Below, in pieces: positions 47,096 through 55,570 of a stretch of DNA of 64,000 bases. Position numbers and translations under genes: made by a program. The notes below the pieces were generated by a model. It saw only the letters and a program-made list of their open reading frames with translations. It searched no databases and had not been told where the DNA came from. Source of the DNA: Hyphomicrobiales bacterium (GTDB lineage: Bacteria; Pseudomonadota; Alphaproteobacteria; SPJN01); contig SPJN01000007.1 of assembly GCA_006844605.1 (NCBI GenBank), forward strand, positions 1 through 64,000, in the 5' to 3' direction. Positions within the stretch are counted from its first letter, which is position 1. Every line of letters starts with the position of its first letter.

Positions 47096-48517
47096 TTAGC
47101 GTTGCTGGCTCGCTACATAGCTGATTTCAGCAACAATGTCTTCTGCCCTTAACGCGCCGGGACTGCCCGCAGGCAAAAAGTTCAGCGCCCGTTGGGCCTG
47201 TTGCATGGCCAGCCCCATCGCCCCGACAAGGGCATAGCGTTCGGCACTGGCAAGGGATGCCATGCCCGGTTCATTGTTGCGGGCGTGAACGATGGCCAGT
47301 TGATGCCACGCCATCGGAATGTCTTTTTCCTGACGCAGGGCAGCGTCCAGCAATTGGCGTGCCTCCTCATCATAATCTGGGCGTTCGGCGGCAACCAGCG
47401 ACTGGGCCAAGTTGATCTTTAACAAGGGTTGTTCGGGGGCCAGTTCAACCGCAGCGCGGTGCGCGGGGATGGATTCTTCGATCAGGCCGCTTTCAAACAA
47501 AACCTGCCCGGCCAGTTCGGCGAAATAGGGATTGTCAGGGTCTGCATCTGTCAGGACCTTCAGCTCCTCTATCGCGTTGTGTAGATCGGCTGTGCGGTGA
47601 TAGGCAACAGCGCGGGCGTAACGGGCAGGCAGGCTTTTATCTTCCGGCGGGAAGGCGCGGAAAACTGCAGCCGGTTTGTCCAAAAAGCCCTTCAATTTAG
47701 CCTGCAGCATTTTTAGTTCCTGGACTTCTTCTTCAGTCGGCTGCTGTGCAAAATAGGGCGATGCTTCTGCGCCAGCATTCAGTGCCGACACCCGTTCGCG
47801 CGATAAGGGGTGGGAGCGGACATAAGGGTCCTGACGCTGGCTCGACAACGCTTCTTGATCAGCAAGGATTTCCATAAACCCGGCAAAGCCGCGTGCTGAT
47901 TCTTCTGCGCCTTCCAAATAGCGCAGACCCGCCTGATCGGCAGCTGATTCTTGGCTGCGAGAATAGGACAGAACGGCACGCTGCGCGGCGGTCTGTCCCC
48001 CGGCCAAAATGGCGATGCCGGCATCACCGGCCCCGGCAATCAGCGCGGCAGTGCCTAAAATATAGCTCAAAATCATGGCGGCGGAGGCTGCCTTGAGCGC
48101 ATCGGGCAGGCGGGCCAGATGGCCCCCGGCGATATGCCCGGTTTCATGGGCGATAACCCCGGCGATTTGGCCCGGTTCCTCCACACGTTGCAGTAAGCCC
48201 GTGTGAATAAACATGTTTTGGCCACCGGCGACAAAGGCATTCAGGCTCGAATCATTGACGATATAAAGCCTGACATTCTCAGGCTCCAACCCGGCGGTGA
48301 CGAAAATCGGGTCCGCCATCTTGCGCAAATAGGTCTCCAGCTCCGCATCGCGGATCAGGCTTTGGGCATAGGCATTGGTCGCCTGACCCAACAAAAGGCA
48401 CACAATCAAGGCCCCTGCAGCCATTTTGCTGAGGGGGGCACGGACACTCTTCTTTACGAGGGTGCCGAACGTCCATTGAATTGCCGCGATGCTTCGACTA
48501 AACACTATGTAATCCAT
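47096..48517 (-). CDS. M48 family metalloprotease with TPR-like C terminus (BepA-like)
   Basis: A 473-residue secreted zinc protease. The hydrophobic signal segment is AAGALIVCLLLGQATNAYAQ (residues 33-52). The M48 catalytic motif is HETGH (in VIAHETGHIAGGHLAR), and the third ligand lies in SRSQESAADQAG. Residues after about 265 are helical and TPR-like (for example AYHRTADLHNAIEEL, AVELAPEQPLLKINLAQ). E. coli BepA, with this architecture, assists or degrades LptD at the outer membrane. The start leaves a long n-region; an ATG at 48424 would give a conventional signal peptide but has no visible ribosome-binding site. The start is only 28 bases from that of the divergent gene. Confidence 0.88.
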   Translation of the reverse strand: MDYIVFSRSIAAIQWTFGTLVKKSVRAPLSKMAAGALIVCLLLGQATNAYAQSLIRDAELETYLRKMADPIFVTAGLEPENVRLYIVNDSSLNAFVAGGQNMFIHTGLLQRVEEPGQIAGVIAHETGHIAGGHLARLPDALKAASAAMILSYILGTAALIAGAGDAGIAILAGGQTAAQRAVLSYSRSQESAADQAGLRYLEGAEESARGFAGFMEILADQEALSSQRQDPYVRSHPLSRERVSALNAGAEASPYFAQQPTEEEVQELKMLQAKLKGFLDKPAAVFRAFPPEDKSLPARYARAVAYHRTADLHNAIEELKVLTDADPDNPYFAELAGQVLFESGLIEESIPAHRAAVELAPEQPLLKINLAQSLVAAERPDYDEEARQLLDAALRQEKDIPMAWHQLAIVHARNNEPGMASLASAERYALVGAMGLAMQQAQRALNFLPAGSPGALRAEDIVAEISYVASQQR

Positions 48518-48545
48518 TACCTATTGATATAGAGGCAGGTAGAGC

Positions 48546-50009
48546 GTGGCAAGAAATTGGGTCAAATCTGTGGCAGCGGGTATTTTAGCGGTTAGCTTTC
48601 CGTTAAGCCTTTCGGGCTGTTCCACCAGTGATGTTGCCGAAGCAGGCATTTCGGCATTTCATCTTGTAACGCTGGGGGTGCTTGATACGCGGCCCAAGGG
48701 CGGCACCATAGATGAAGGCCGTGTGATCGGCTATGTGTCAGCCGATGAACCGAATGCCATTCTGGTGGGCGAGCAGATATTGCGCAATGGCGGCACTGCT
48801 GCTGATGCTGCTGCGGCGCTGTACTTTTCCTTGGCGGTCACATATCCCGCGGCGGCCGGTTTGGGCGGCGGCGGTGCCTGCACCTATTATGACAGCAGAT
48901 CAAACGGCGTAGCAGCATTGGATTTCATGCCGCGCCCGTCTGGCACAAATCCTGAAACGGATTTGCCCATCCCTGGTAACGTTGCGGGCTTTGGTGAGTT
49001 GCATCGCCTGTATGGTGTGCTGCCTTGGCCACAGATTATCGTCCGGGCAGAGGCATTGGCACAGGCCGGGTTTAAGGCATCGCGCGCCATGGCCAATTCA
49101 TTTGCCGCCATGCCGCCGACCCGCCGTGGGTCACGCATGTTGGCCCCCTTGGTCAAAACCGCAAAGGGGCGCCCGATCATTGAGGGGGCTGAGGTAACAA
49201 ATCTGGCATTGGCACGCACACTGTCCGCATTGCGTCTTAATGGGACGATAGGCTTTTACAGTGGTGCATTGGCGCAAGACATTGCCCGCGCTGGCCGTTC
49301 TGTTCGTACAACCGCGCCCACCACAGATACCCTTAAGAATTATTTCGTACAGCAACGCGGCGCAGGGTTTTTGCGCGTGGGTGACGGTACAATTGCCATT
49401 GCCGGGTCAGGCGAGGGGATTGCCCTGTTGACCAAGATGGCAACCAATCCCGAAATGTTGGCCCGTGTGCCCCGTTCAGGCGGCGTACCTGCACAGGCCA
49501 ACATGTTGCGGGAGCTTGAGATGTCAGAGCGCCGTTCAGCCGGTTTGCCGGACAAGGCAGATGGGGCCAAATCCGACGGCACAAGCTTTGCTGTTATTGA
49601 CCGGGCCGGCAATGCGGTCAGCTGCTATGTCACCACACAAGGCCCAATGGGGTCTGGCGTGATGGTTGGTGAGCTTGGCTTTACCTTCGCTGCACCCAAT
49701 GCCAGCCGCGAGGGACGCATGGCGCAGGCAGGCACCGTTGCCGGGCTTGTGCTTGATGGCAAGCGGTTCCGGGCCGCGGTTGGTGGATCAGGCGGCGTCG
49801 GTGCTGCTGCCACCTTGTTGAGCATGTCTATGCCCGATGTGATTGACGGTGATATCGCCTTGGATAATGCCATGCGTGGCGCCACCACCCAAAAGGGCGC
49901 ACGGTCAAATGGCATTGGTTGTCTGTCCACAAATATTGCCAATCCAAACGCATGTACCGGCGCTGTGTCACAGGCCGGACATGGGTTGGGCCGCCGCGTG
50001 CGATTCTAA
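48546..50009 (+). CDS. Gamma-glutamyltransferase-like lipoprotein, probably degenerate
   Basis: A 487-residue protein with a lipoprotein signal (LSLSGC, lipidated Cys25). It shows the GGT large-subunit motif RNGGTAADAAAALYFSLAV and AGLGGGGACTYYD, and the GGT small-subunit start region SDGTSFAVIDRAGNAVSCYV with GPMGSGVMVGELGF. In active GGTs the autocatalytic nucleophile is the first Thr of the TTH motif before SVVD. Aligning backwards from the conserved Asp puts Gly345 at that position and Thr346 next to it, so the canonical nucleophile is missing. The arginine that binds glutamate (DxRExAP region) also looks absent (LDFMPRPSG). It is shorter than usual GGTs (about 570). GTG start, GAGG upstream. 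Function unknown. Confidence 0.75.
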   Translation: MARNWVKSVAAGILAVSFPLSLSGCSTSDVAEAGISAFHLVTLGVLDTRPKGGTIDEGRVIGYVSADEPNAILVGEQILRNGGTAADAAAALYFSLAVTYPAAAGLGGGGACTYYDSRSNGVAALDFMPRPSGTNPETDLPIPGNVAGFGELHRLYGVLPWPQIIVRAEALAQAGFKASRAMANSFAAMPPTRRGSRMLAPLVKTAKGRPIIEGAEVTNLALARTLSALRLNGTIGFYSGALAQDIARAGRSVRTTAPTTDTLKNYFVQQRGAGFLRVGDGTIAIAGSGEGIALLTKMATNPEMLARVPRSGGVPAQANMLRELEMSERRSAGLPDKADGAKSDGTSFAVIDRAGNAVSCYVTTQGPMGSGVMVGELGFTFAAPNASREGRMAQAGTVAGLVLDGKRFRAAVGGSGGVGAAATLLSMSMPDVIDGDIALDNAMRGATTQKGARSNGIGCLSTNIANPNACTGAVSQAGHGLGRRVRF

Positions 50010-50027
50010 CAGAAAGCGAACCACCAT

Positions 50028-51182
50028 ATGGCCCGCCCCTTATCAAAGCGCGGAGATGTCGCCACCTTTTTGGCGATGGATGTTTACGCACAGGCAACGG
50101 CCCTTGCCCAACAGGGTAGGGAGATTATCCATCTGGAGGTTGGTCAGCCTGCGACCGCTGCGCCCAAATTGGTGCGTGAATACGCAAAGGAGCTGATCGA
50201 CAACAGCTTGCTGGCCTATTCCGATGCCACAGGTATTGGCAAGGTGCGCCAGCGTATCGCCCAATATTATGCGGATCACTATAATATCGATCTGGACCCC
50301 AACCGGGTTATCATCACAACCGGATCATCAGCCGGGTTTGTGTTAAGCTTTGCCGCATTGTTTGATGCAGGCGATAAGGTCGGCGTGATAGAGCCGGGCT
50401 ATCCAGCCTACCCCAATATTCTAAAGGCATTGTCGATTGATCCGGTGCGCATTCCTGTGCATGACGACCCTGATTTTGTGCCCGCCATTCATCATATCGA
50501 ACAGGCCGGGCCACTTGATGGATTGTTGCTGGCAAGCCCCAGCAACCCGACAGGATCAATCACACCGGGTGATCGTTTGGGTGCGTTGATTGAGGTGATA
50601 GAGGCACAGAACGGCGCCTTTATCTCTGACGAGATTTATCACGGCATTACCTTTAATGACGACCATCGCGATGCGCCTACTGCGTTAAGCTATTCGGACA
50701 ACGCGGTTGTGGTTTCCAGTTTTTCGAAATATTTTTCCATGACCGGCTGGCGCATTGGATGGATGGTCGTGCCTGACTATATGGTGGATCCGGTCACCCG
50801 ATTGCAGCAAAGCCTGTATATCTCGCCCCCCACATTGTCCCAGCTTGCCACGTTGAAAGTCTTTGATGCGTTTGACGAGCTTGAGGATAATGTCACCGTC
50901 TATAAGCGCAATCGTGAAATCCTGATTACGGGTCTGAAAGAACTGGGCTTTGCACCGTCGGCAGCTGACGGGGCGTTCTATACCTATGTTGATATTTCAT
51001 CGCGGTCAGATGATTCATCAGCATTCTGTAGCGCCATGTTGAACGAGGCTGGCATCGCCGCCACCCCCGGCGCAGACTTTGATTCCACGCAAGGGCATAA
51101 CTATGTGCGCATGTCATTCAGTGGTGCGACACAGGATATAGAAGAAGCAATCCGCCGCTTGAAGGTGTGGTTGCAGGCCTAA
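50028..51182 (+). CDS. PLP-dependent aminotransferase, class I/II
   Basis: A 384-residue fold-type I aminotransferase. It has GQPATAAPKLV near the N terminus, ITTGSSAGFVL in the PLP-phosphate region, ASPSNPTGS with the PLP-contacting Asn, SDEIYHGITF with the conserved Asp and Tyr, and the Schiff-base lysine in SSFSKYFSMTGWRIGW. The final Arg that binds the substrate carboxylate is in NYVRMSFSG. Specificity (aspartate, aromatic or other) cannot be decided. The gene starts 18 bases after the GGT-like gene and its stop overlaps the convergent next gene by 4 bases (CTAA). Confidence 0.9.
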   Translation: MARPLSKRGDVATFLAMDVYAQATALAQQGREIIHLEVGQPATAAPKLVREYAKELIDNSLLAYSDATGIGKVRQRIAQYYADHYNIDLDPNRVIITTGSSAGFVLSFAALFDAGDKVGVIEPGYPAYPNILKALSIDPVRIPVHDDPDFVPAIHHIEQAGPLDGLLLASPSNPTGSITPGDRLGALIEVIEAQNGAFISDEIYHGITFNDDHRDAPTALSYSDNAVVVSSFSKYFSMTGWRIGWMVVPDYMVDPVTRLQQSLYISPPTLSQLATLKVFDAFDELEDNVTVYKRNREILITGLKELGFAPSAADGAFYTYVDISSRSDDSSAFCSAMLNEAGIAATPGADFDSTQGHNYVRMSFSGATQDIEEAIRRLKVWLQA

Positions 51183-51853
51183 GCCCGTAATCCCAACACG
51201 TCATCAAGACCATCTGGCTGTGCGACCCCATCAAGGTTGCGCGGGTCAGGTTGTGGGGCACCCAGTCCTTGCGTCACCGGAATGACGCCAGCCCAAATAG
51301 GTAAATCATAATCGGGCGCATCATCATTGGGCATCCCGGTGCGGACCTTTGCTGAGGCTTCGGTGATCGGCATGGACAAAACCGCGGTTGCCTTTACTTC
51401 CTTATCCAATGCGGGCCGCAGGCTGTCCCAACGGCCTGGATAAAGATGTTCAATCAGGTTTTTGAATTTTTCCATTTTGGCGGCAGGGTCGGTTGTTGCT
51501 TCGGGTGTGCCGTAAATCATCACTGACCGAAAATTCACTGAATGATGAAAGGCAGACCGGGCCAGAACAAAACCATCCAATTGCGTGACAGTCAGACAGA
51601 CGGGCGTATCAAGCGATGCGCGCAAGGCCCGACTGGCGGAGGAACCATGCCAATAAATCCGATCGCCTTCACGCCAATGCAGTGTGGGCGTGACCTGTGG
51701 CTGGCTATCAAGTTGATAACCAACATGGCACAGGGGCGTGGCATCCAAAATGTCATTAATTGTGGCGCGGTCAAAATAGCCGCGTTCATGGGACCGGCGC
51801 AGGCGCGTCCGTTCAGTGACTTCAAGCGGATCTGTGTTGTGAGTGGTAGTCAT
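51179..51853 (-). CDS. Pyridoxamine 5'-phosphate oxidase-family flavin-binding protein
   Basis: A 224-residue protein of the split-barrel PNPOx-like group. It has RGYFDRATINDILDAT, then LCHVGYQLDSQPQVTPTLHWREGDRIYWHGS, the typical strand pattern ending in the ribitol-phosphate site, and SVMIYGTPEATTDPAAKMEKF. The HGSSASRALRA motif is typical of the flavin-nucleotide-binding branch (Pfam Pyridox_ox_2). FMN or F420/heme binding cannot be told apart, and no reaction is assigned. It is convergent with the aminotransferase and upstream of, but separate from, rne. Confidence 0.8.
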   Translation of the reverse strand: MTTTHNTDPLEVTERTRLRRSHERGYFDRATINDILDATPLCHVGYQLDSQPQVTPTLHWREGDRIYWHGSSASRALRASLDTPVCLTVTQLDGFVLARSAFHHSVNFRSVMIYGTPEATTDPAAKMEKFKNLIEHLYPGRWDSLRPALDKEVKATAVLSMPITEASAKVRTGMPNDDAPDYDLPIWAGVIPVTQGLGAPQPDPRNLDGVAQPDGLDDVLGLRA

Positions 51854-51938
51854 AAGCGGTTCCCCTGACCCTCGCCCTATATGGGCATTTAAGGGGGGCA
51901 GTTGAACCGCATATGTCTAAATGATCAAGGCCGTAGTT

Positions 51939-54800
51939 TTATTTACGTTGCCACCAGCCGCGTTTTTTCGGGCGGGAGCTGTCAGGGGCAGCCAGCACCT
52001 TCGGCTCTTCTGGTTCTGGTTCCGCCTCAGCTGCACCCTCGGGCGCGAACTCACCAATAATTTTGGGCTCTGCCGTGTCGGTGTTTTCCGCAGCGGGGCT
52101 GTCTGCAATGGCAGTGTCGTCATCAGAGTTAGTTTCAGACTTTTCTGCTGATTGCTCGGCTGATTGCTGGGTAGATTGACCCTCTATCTTTTCATCGGCC
52201 TTATCATCAGCATCAGCGCCTGCGGCTTTATCATCTGATTTGTCGTCTGACGTATCCACACTGTCTTGACCATCAGCGGCAGCTTGATCGCTATTGCCAT
52301 TGCTATCGCCGTTTTCTGCATTCTCGTCAGAATCTTTCCGCCGCCGTCTGCGCCGCCGGCGCTTCTTCTTCGGCTTGGGGCTTTCTTCGCTATCGGTATC
52401 GCCATCGCCTTCAGCTTTGGCAGTATCGGGTTGCTCAGCCTCGTCCTCAACGTCGGTCACCTCAATCCCGGTGGGGCCAAGGTCGCCGCTTTCCGGCTGC
52501 GCCATTGAAATGGCGCCGCTTTCCGGTTCGTCAGGAACAAATGCAGTATTGGGCTTGCCCTTCACGAAGTCGATTGTGATATCGGATAGACCCAGTGTTG
52601 AGTCAGACCTGAACATGATGGCGATGCCATAAACGGATTCAGCATTTTCAAGCCAGCTGCGCTTATTGTTCAGGACATAAACCGCAACGTCGGGGTTAAG
52701 GCTAAGTGTGATCTGGCTGGCCCGGCCCCGAACGGCTTCTTCTTCAACCGCGCGCATGGCACGCAGGGCAGCTGCATCAATTGTACGGGTGACGCCGGTG
52801 CCCTTACAGGTATCGCAAGTCTGCGCATGAGTTTCCAGCAGGCTGGAGCCAAGACGCTGACGCGACATTTCCAACAGACCGAAATGCGAGATGCGGCCCA
52901 CTTGAATGCGGGCGCGGTCAGACTTCAACGCGTCTTTCATCTTGCGTTCAATGGCGCGGCGATTGCGGTGTTCGTCCATATCGATGAAGTCGATGACGAT
53001 CAGCCCGGCAAGGTCGCGCAGGCGTAACTGGCGGGCAACTTCTTCAGCAGCTTCAAGGTTGGTGGCAAGGGCTGTTGCCTCGACATTTTTTTCCTTGGTA
53101 GCCTTGCCAGAGTTCACGTCGATAGAGACCAGCGCCTCTGTCGGGTTAATGACCAGATAGCCGCCTGACTTCAACTGAACTTCCGGTTCGAACATTTGTT
53201 CAAGCTGGCTTTCCACCTGATGGCGGGTGAACAGCGGCACGCGATCCTCATAATGGACGACGTTTTTGGCGTGGCTGGGCATCAGCATTTTCATGAAGCC
53301 CTTGGCCTGTTTATAGCCTGCGCTGCCTTGGACCTGAACCTGATCGACTTCCTTGCCATATAGATCACGGATGGCCCGTTGGATCAGATTGCCTTCTTCG
53401 TAAATCAGGGCAGGGGCGACGGAATCGAGTGTGTGGGTGCGAATATTTTCCCACAGGCGCAACAGATATTCATAGTCACGCTTGATCTCGGCCTTGGTGC
53501 GCTGTGCGCCCGCGGTACGGACGATCAGGCCCATGCCCTTGGGCACTTCCATGTCACGGGCGACAGACTTCAACCGCTTGCGGTCATTGGCATTGGTGAT
53601 CTTGCGTGAGATGCCGCCACCACGTGCAGTGTTGGGCATCAGGACACAATAACGGCCAGCCAGTGACAGATAGGTTGTCAGGGCAGCGCCCTTGTTGCCA
53701 CGCTCTTCTTTGACGACCTGCACCAGCACGATTTGGCGGCGCTTGATCACTTCCTGAATATTGTAGTTGCGCAATTTGACCCGGCGGGGGGCGATGTCTT
53801 CTTCAACAGAATCGCCTGAACCTGCGTCTTCGATGGACTCTTCTTCTTCGGCGTCACCGTCTTCAGATTTGTCGTCTGACTGGTCTTCTGCTTTCGCTTC
53901 AGGCTTTTCTTCAGTGTCGGCGGGCTCGTCAGAGTTGGCCTCAGGCGTATCTGATTCCGCATCTGAATCAACGTTGGCTTCAGCGGCGGATTCAGCAGCG
54001 GTTTCGGCCTCTGCATCACTGGCTTCGGTTTCGTCAGCGGTCAGGCGATCATCTTCAGCGGTTGCGGCGGCCTGTGTTTTGTCGTCACCGTCGTCTTTTG
54101 CGTCTTTTGCCGTGGCGTCTTCCGTGGCGTCTGACTTTTCATCTGATTCTTTTGGGGCAGGTGCGGCGGCGCTTTCATCAGGTGTTGGCAGCGATGCGTC
54201 AGGGACGGGGACGATTTCTTCGGCGGGCTTGGTGTCAGCATCCGTCTTGGCTTCTGCCTTGTTGTCGCCGGCAGGTTTGTCAGCGCCATCTGCTGCTTCG
54301 GCAGAGCCGTCCGCAGCCTTGTCCTCGGCCTTGTCGTCGGCCTTGTCTTCAGCCGTTTTGTCATCAGTAGCGGCAGCGTCTTTTTTATTGTTGCGGCCAC
54401 GACCGCCACGGCGGCGTGGGGCGCGCTTGCGCTTGGGCTTGTCAGCCTTTTTCTCGTCATTGCCCTCGGTGCCGTTTTCGTCGTCGTCATCTTCTTTATT
54501 GGCGGCGGCTTCTTCGGCAGCTTCGGCGTCAAGCAGGGCCTGACGGTCCGCCTGCGGGATCTGGTAATAGTCCGGGTGGATTTCGCTTAGCGGCAAAAAG
54601 CCGTGGCGGTTGCCGCCATATTCGACAAAGGCTGCCTGTAGCGACGGCTCAACGCGAGTCACTTTTGCCAGGTAGATATTGCCTTTTAGCTGTTTGCGAA
54701 GGCTTGATTCGAATTCGAAATCTTCAACCTTGTTGGCTTGAACCACTGCAACCCGCGTTTCTTCGGGTTGGCTGGCGTCGATCAGCATCTTTTTTGCCAT
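51939..54800 (-). CDS. rne: Ribonuclease E with a 250-residue acidic insert in the S1 domain
   Basis: RNase E is the main mRNA-decay endonuclease and degradosome scaffold. The 953-residue protein has the S1 domain start (NIYLAKVTRVEPSLQAAFVEYGGNRHGFLPLSEI in residues 41-74), interrupted at about residue 90 by a 250-residue low-complexity insert rich in Asp, Glu, Ala and Lys that includes a basic patch (KRKRAPRRRGGRGR, about 123-136); S1 resumes at NIQEVIKRRQIVLVQVVKEERGNKGAALTTYLSLAG. The DNase-like catalytic residues are in VSIDVNSGKAT and IDFIDMDEHRN, and the Zn-link is CDTCKGTG. The C-terminal tail is acidic with an arginine run and ends in RGWWQRK; a C-terminal GWW motif binds PNPase in Caulobacter. 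The mRNA leader is long and has a hairpin at the ribosome-binding site. Confidence 0.95.
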   Translation of the reverse strand: MAKKMLIDASQPEETRVAVVQANKVEDFEFESSLRKQLKGNIYLAKVTRVEPSLQAAFVEYGGNRHGFLPLSEIHPDYYQIPQADRQALLDAEAAEEAAANKEDDDDENGTEGNDEKKADKPKRKRAPRRRGGRGRNNKKDAAATDDKTAEDKADDKAEDKAADGSAEAADGADKPAGDNKAEAKTDADTKPAEEIVPVPDASLPTPDESAAAPAPKESDEKSDATEDATAKDAKDDGDDKTQAAATAEDDRLTADETEASDAEAETAAESAAEANVDSDAESDTPEANSDEPADTEEKPEAKAEDQSDDKSEDGDAEEEESIEDAGSGDSVEEDIAPRRVKLRNYNIQEVIKRRQIVLVQVVKEERGNKGAALTTYLSLAGRYCVLMPNTARGGGISRKITNANDRKRLKSVARDMEVPKGMGLIVRTAGAQRTKAEIKRDYEYLLRLWENIRTHTLDSVAPALIYEEGNLIQRAIRDLYGKEVDQVQVQGSAGYKQAKGFMKMLMPSHAKNVVHYEDRVPLFTRHQVESQLEQMFEPEVQLKSGGYLVINPTEALVSIDVNSGKATKEKNVEATALATNLEAAEEVARQLRLRDLAGLIVIDFIDMDEHRNRRAIERKMKDALKSDRARIQVGRISHFGLLEMSRQRLGSSLLETHAQTCDTCKGTGVTRTIDAAALRAMRAVEEEAVRGRASQITLSLNPDVAVYVLNNKRSWLENAESVYGIAIMFRSDSTLGLSDITIDFVKGKPNTAFVPDEPESGAISMAQPESGDLGPTGIEVTDVEDEAEQPDTAKAEGDGDTDSEESPKPKKKRRRRRRRRKDSDENAENGDSNGNSDQAAADGQDSVDTSDDKSDDKAAGADADDKADEKIEGQSTQQSAEQSAEKSETNSDDDTAIADSPAAENTDTAEPKIIGEFAPEGAAEAEPEPEEPKVLAAPDSSRPKKRGWWQRK

Positions 54801-55570
54801 GGGAATTGTCCTCTCCCGTCGGGGGTGCCGACGGATTTATATTGATGAGGCCAGCCATGTCCAAATGTTCAGGATCGCGCCCGGGTAAATCAGTAACCCA
54901 TTGGCTTAATTGGTTTTTCCGACTTCTTAAGGGAAGTTGGTTCGCCCCGTGCAGCGCGTTGATGCGGCGTGGGGAAGATCCTGTAAGACCTAAAGACAGC
55001 CCGCCACGCAGCAAAAATGCCCGCACGTTTTTTGAACGGCGGCTTTGGCGTTGCGGTTGCGGGAGGCGGGCAGTTTGGCCCATGCTCCGGCTGTCTATGG
55101 TCATCATATTGGACACGTAAAGGCCCAGTTGCTCTGTTTTCTGATCCGCTTCGTGCGAAACCAGAAAATTCATGAAATTCAATTGGTTAGAGTGGGCTTT
55201 GCCCATTCTGTCGATGGTTCCGGGCTGTCGGATTATCTCTTTAAGCGCATGCCGTTGCTTGGGGCCCGCCTGTTTGCCAGCGCCTGAATGGCGGTCTGAC
55301 ACGTAGCGGTTTGCCTGCCGCAAGGGCTTTCGAAACCAAGCGCACCCTATAGCAGTTTTTGCAAAACACAAAGGCCAAAGATTTCGCGGCAAAACGAACG
55401 GGATGTGACAGCCGTCGCGCTTGGGCGCGGGGTGCCCGAATGGCACCTGATTTGTGCCCTAATAGAGCCCGAATCAGGCATAATATACCTGCTGTACTGG
55501 TGAGTGCCGGGCGATTCATGCGGTTTTGCGCCGACTGGCCCGGCTTTTGTGAGGTTATGAGGGGTCAGAT
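54801..55570. other. Long intergenic region between divergent rne and the amidase gene
   Basis: 770 bases. Open frames here (such as the 240-codon minus-strand frame crossing into rne) have no family resemblance and overlap the rne start, so I do not call them genes. The region probably holds an rne leader of several hundred bases: on the minus strand there is the ribosome-binding-site hairpin, and a second small one, ACTTC/GAAGT with a 6-base loop. The amidase promoter should lie near 55500. No tRNA or recognised riboswitch is visible. Confidence 0.5.
54816..54834 (-). promoter_or_regulatory. Perfect hairpin just upstream of the rne ribosome-binding site
   Basis: On the minus strand CCGTCGG, a 5-base loop CACCC, and CCGACGG form a 7-base-pair perfect stem ending directly before GAGAGGAC, the likely ribosome-binding site, 16 bases upstream of the start codon. 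RNase E autoregulates through hairpins in its own leader in E. coli; the same role here is inferred. Confidence 0.5.

Noticed and set aside
53767-54543. 258-codon plus-strand Ser/Ala-rich open frame
   Set aside because: Antisense of the acidic, GC-rich insert of rne; composition explains the absence of stops.
54724-55446. 240-codon minus-strand open frame upstream of rne
   Set aside because: Overlaps the rne start in another frame, no family resemblance, and sits where the rne leader is expected.
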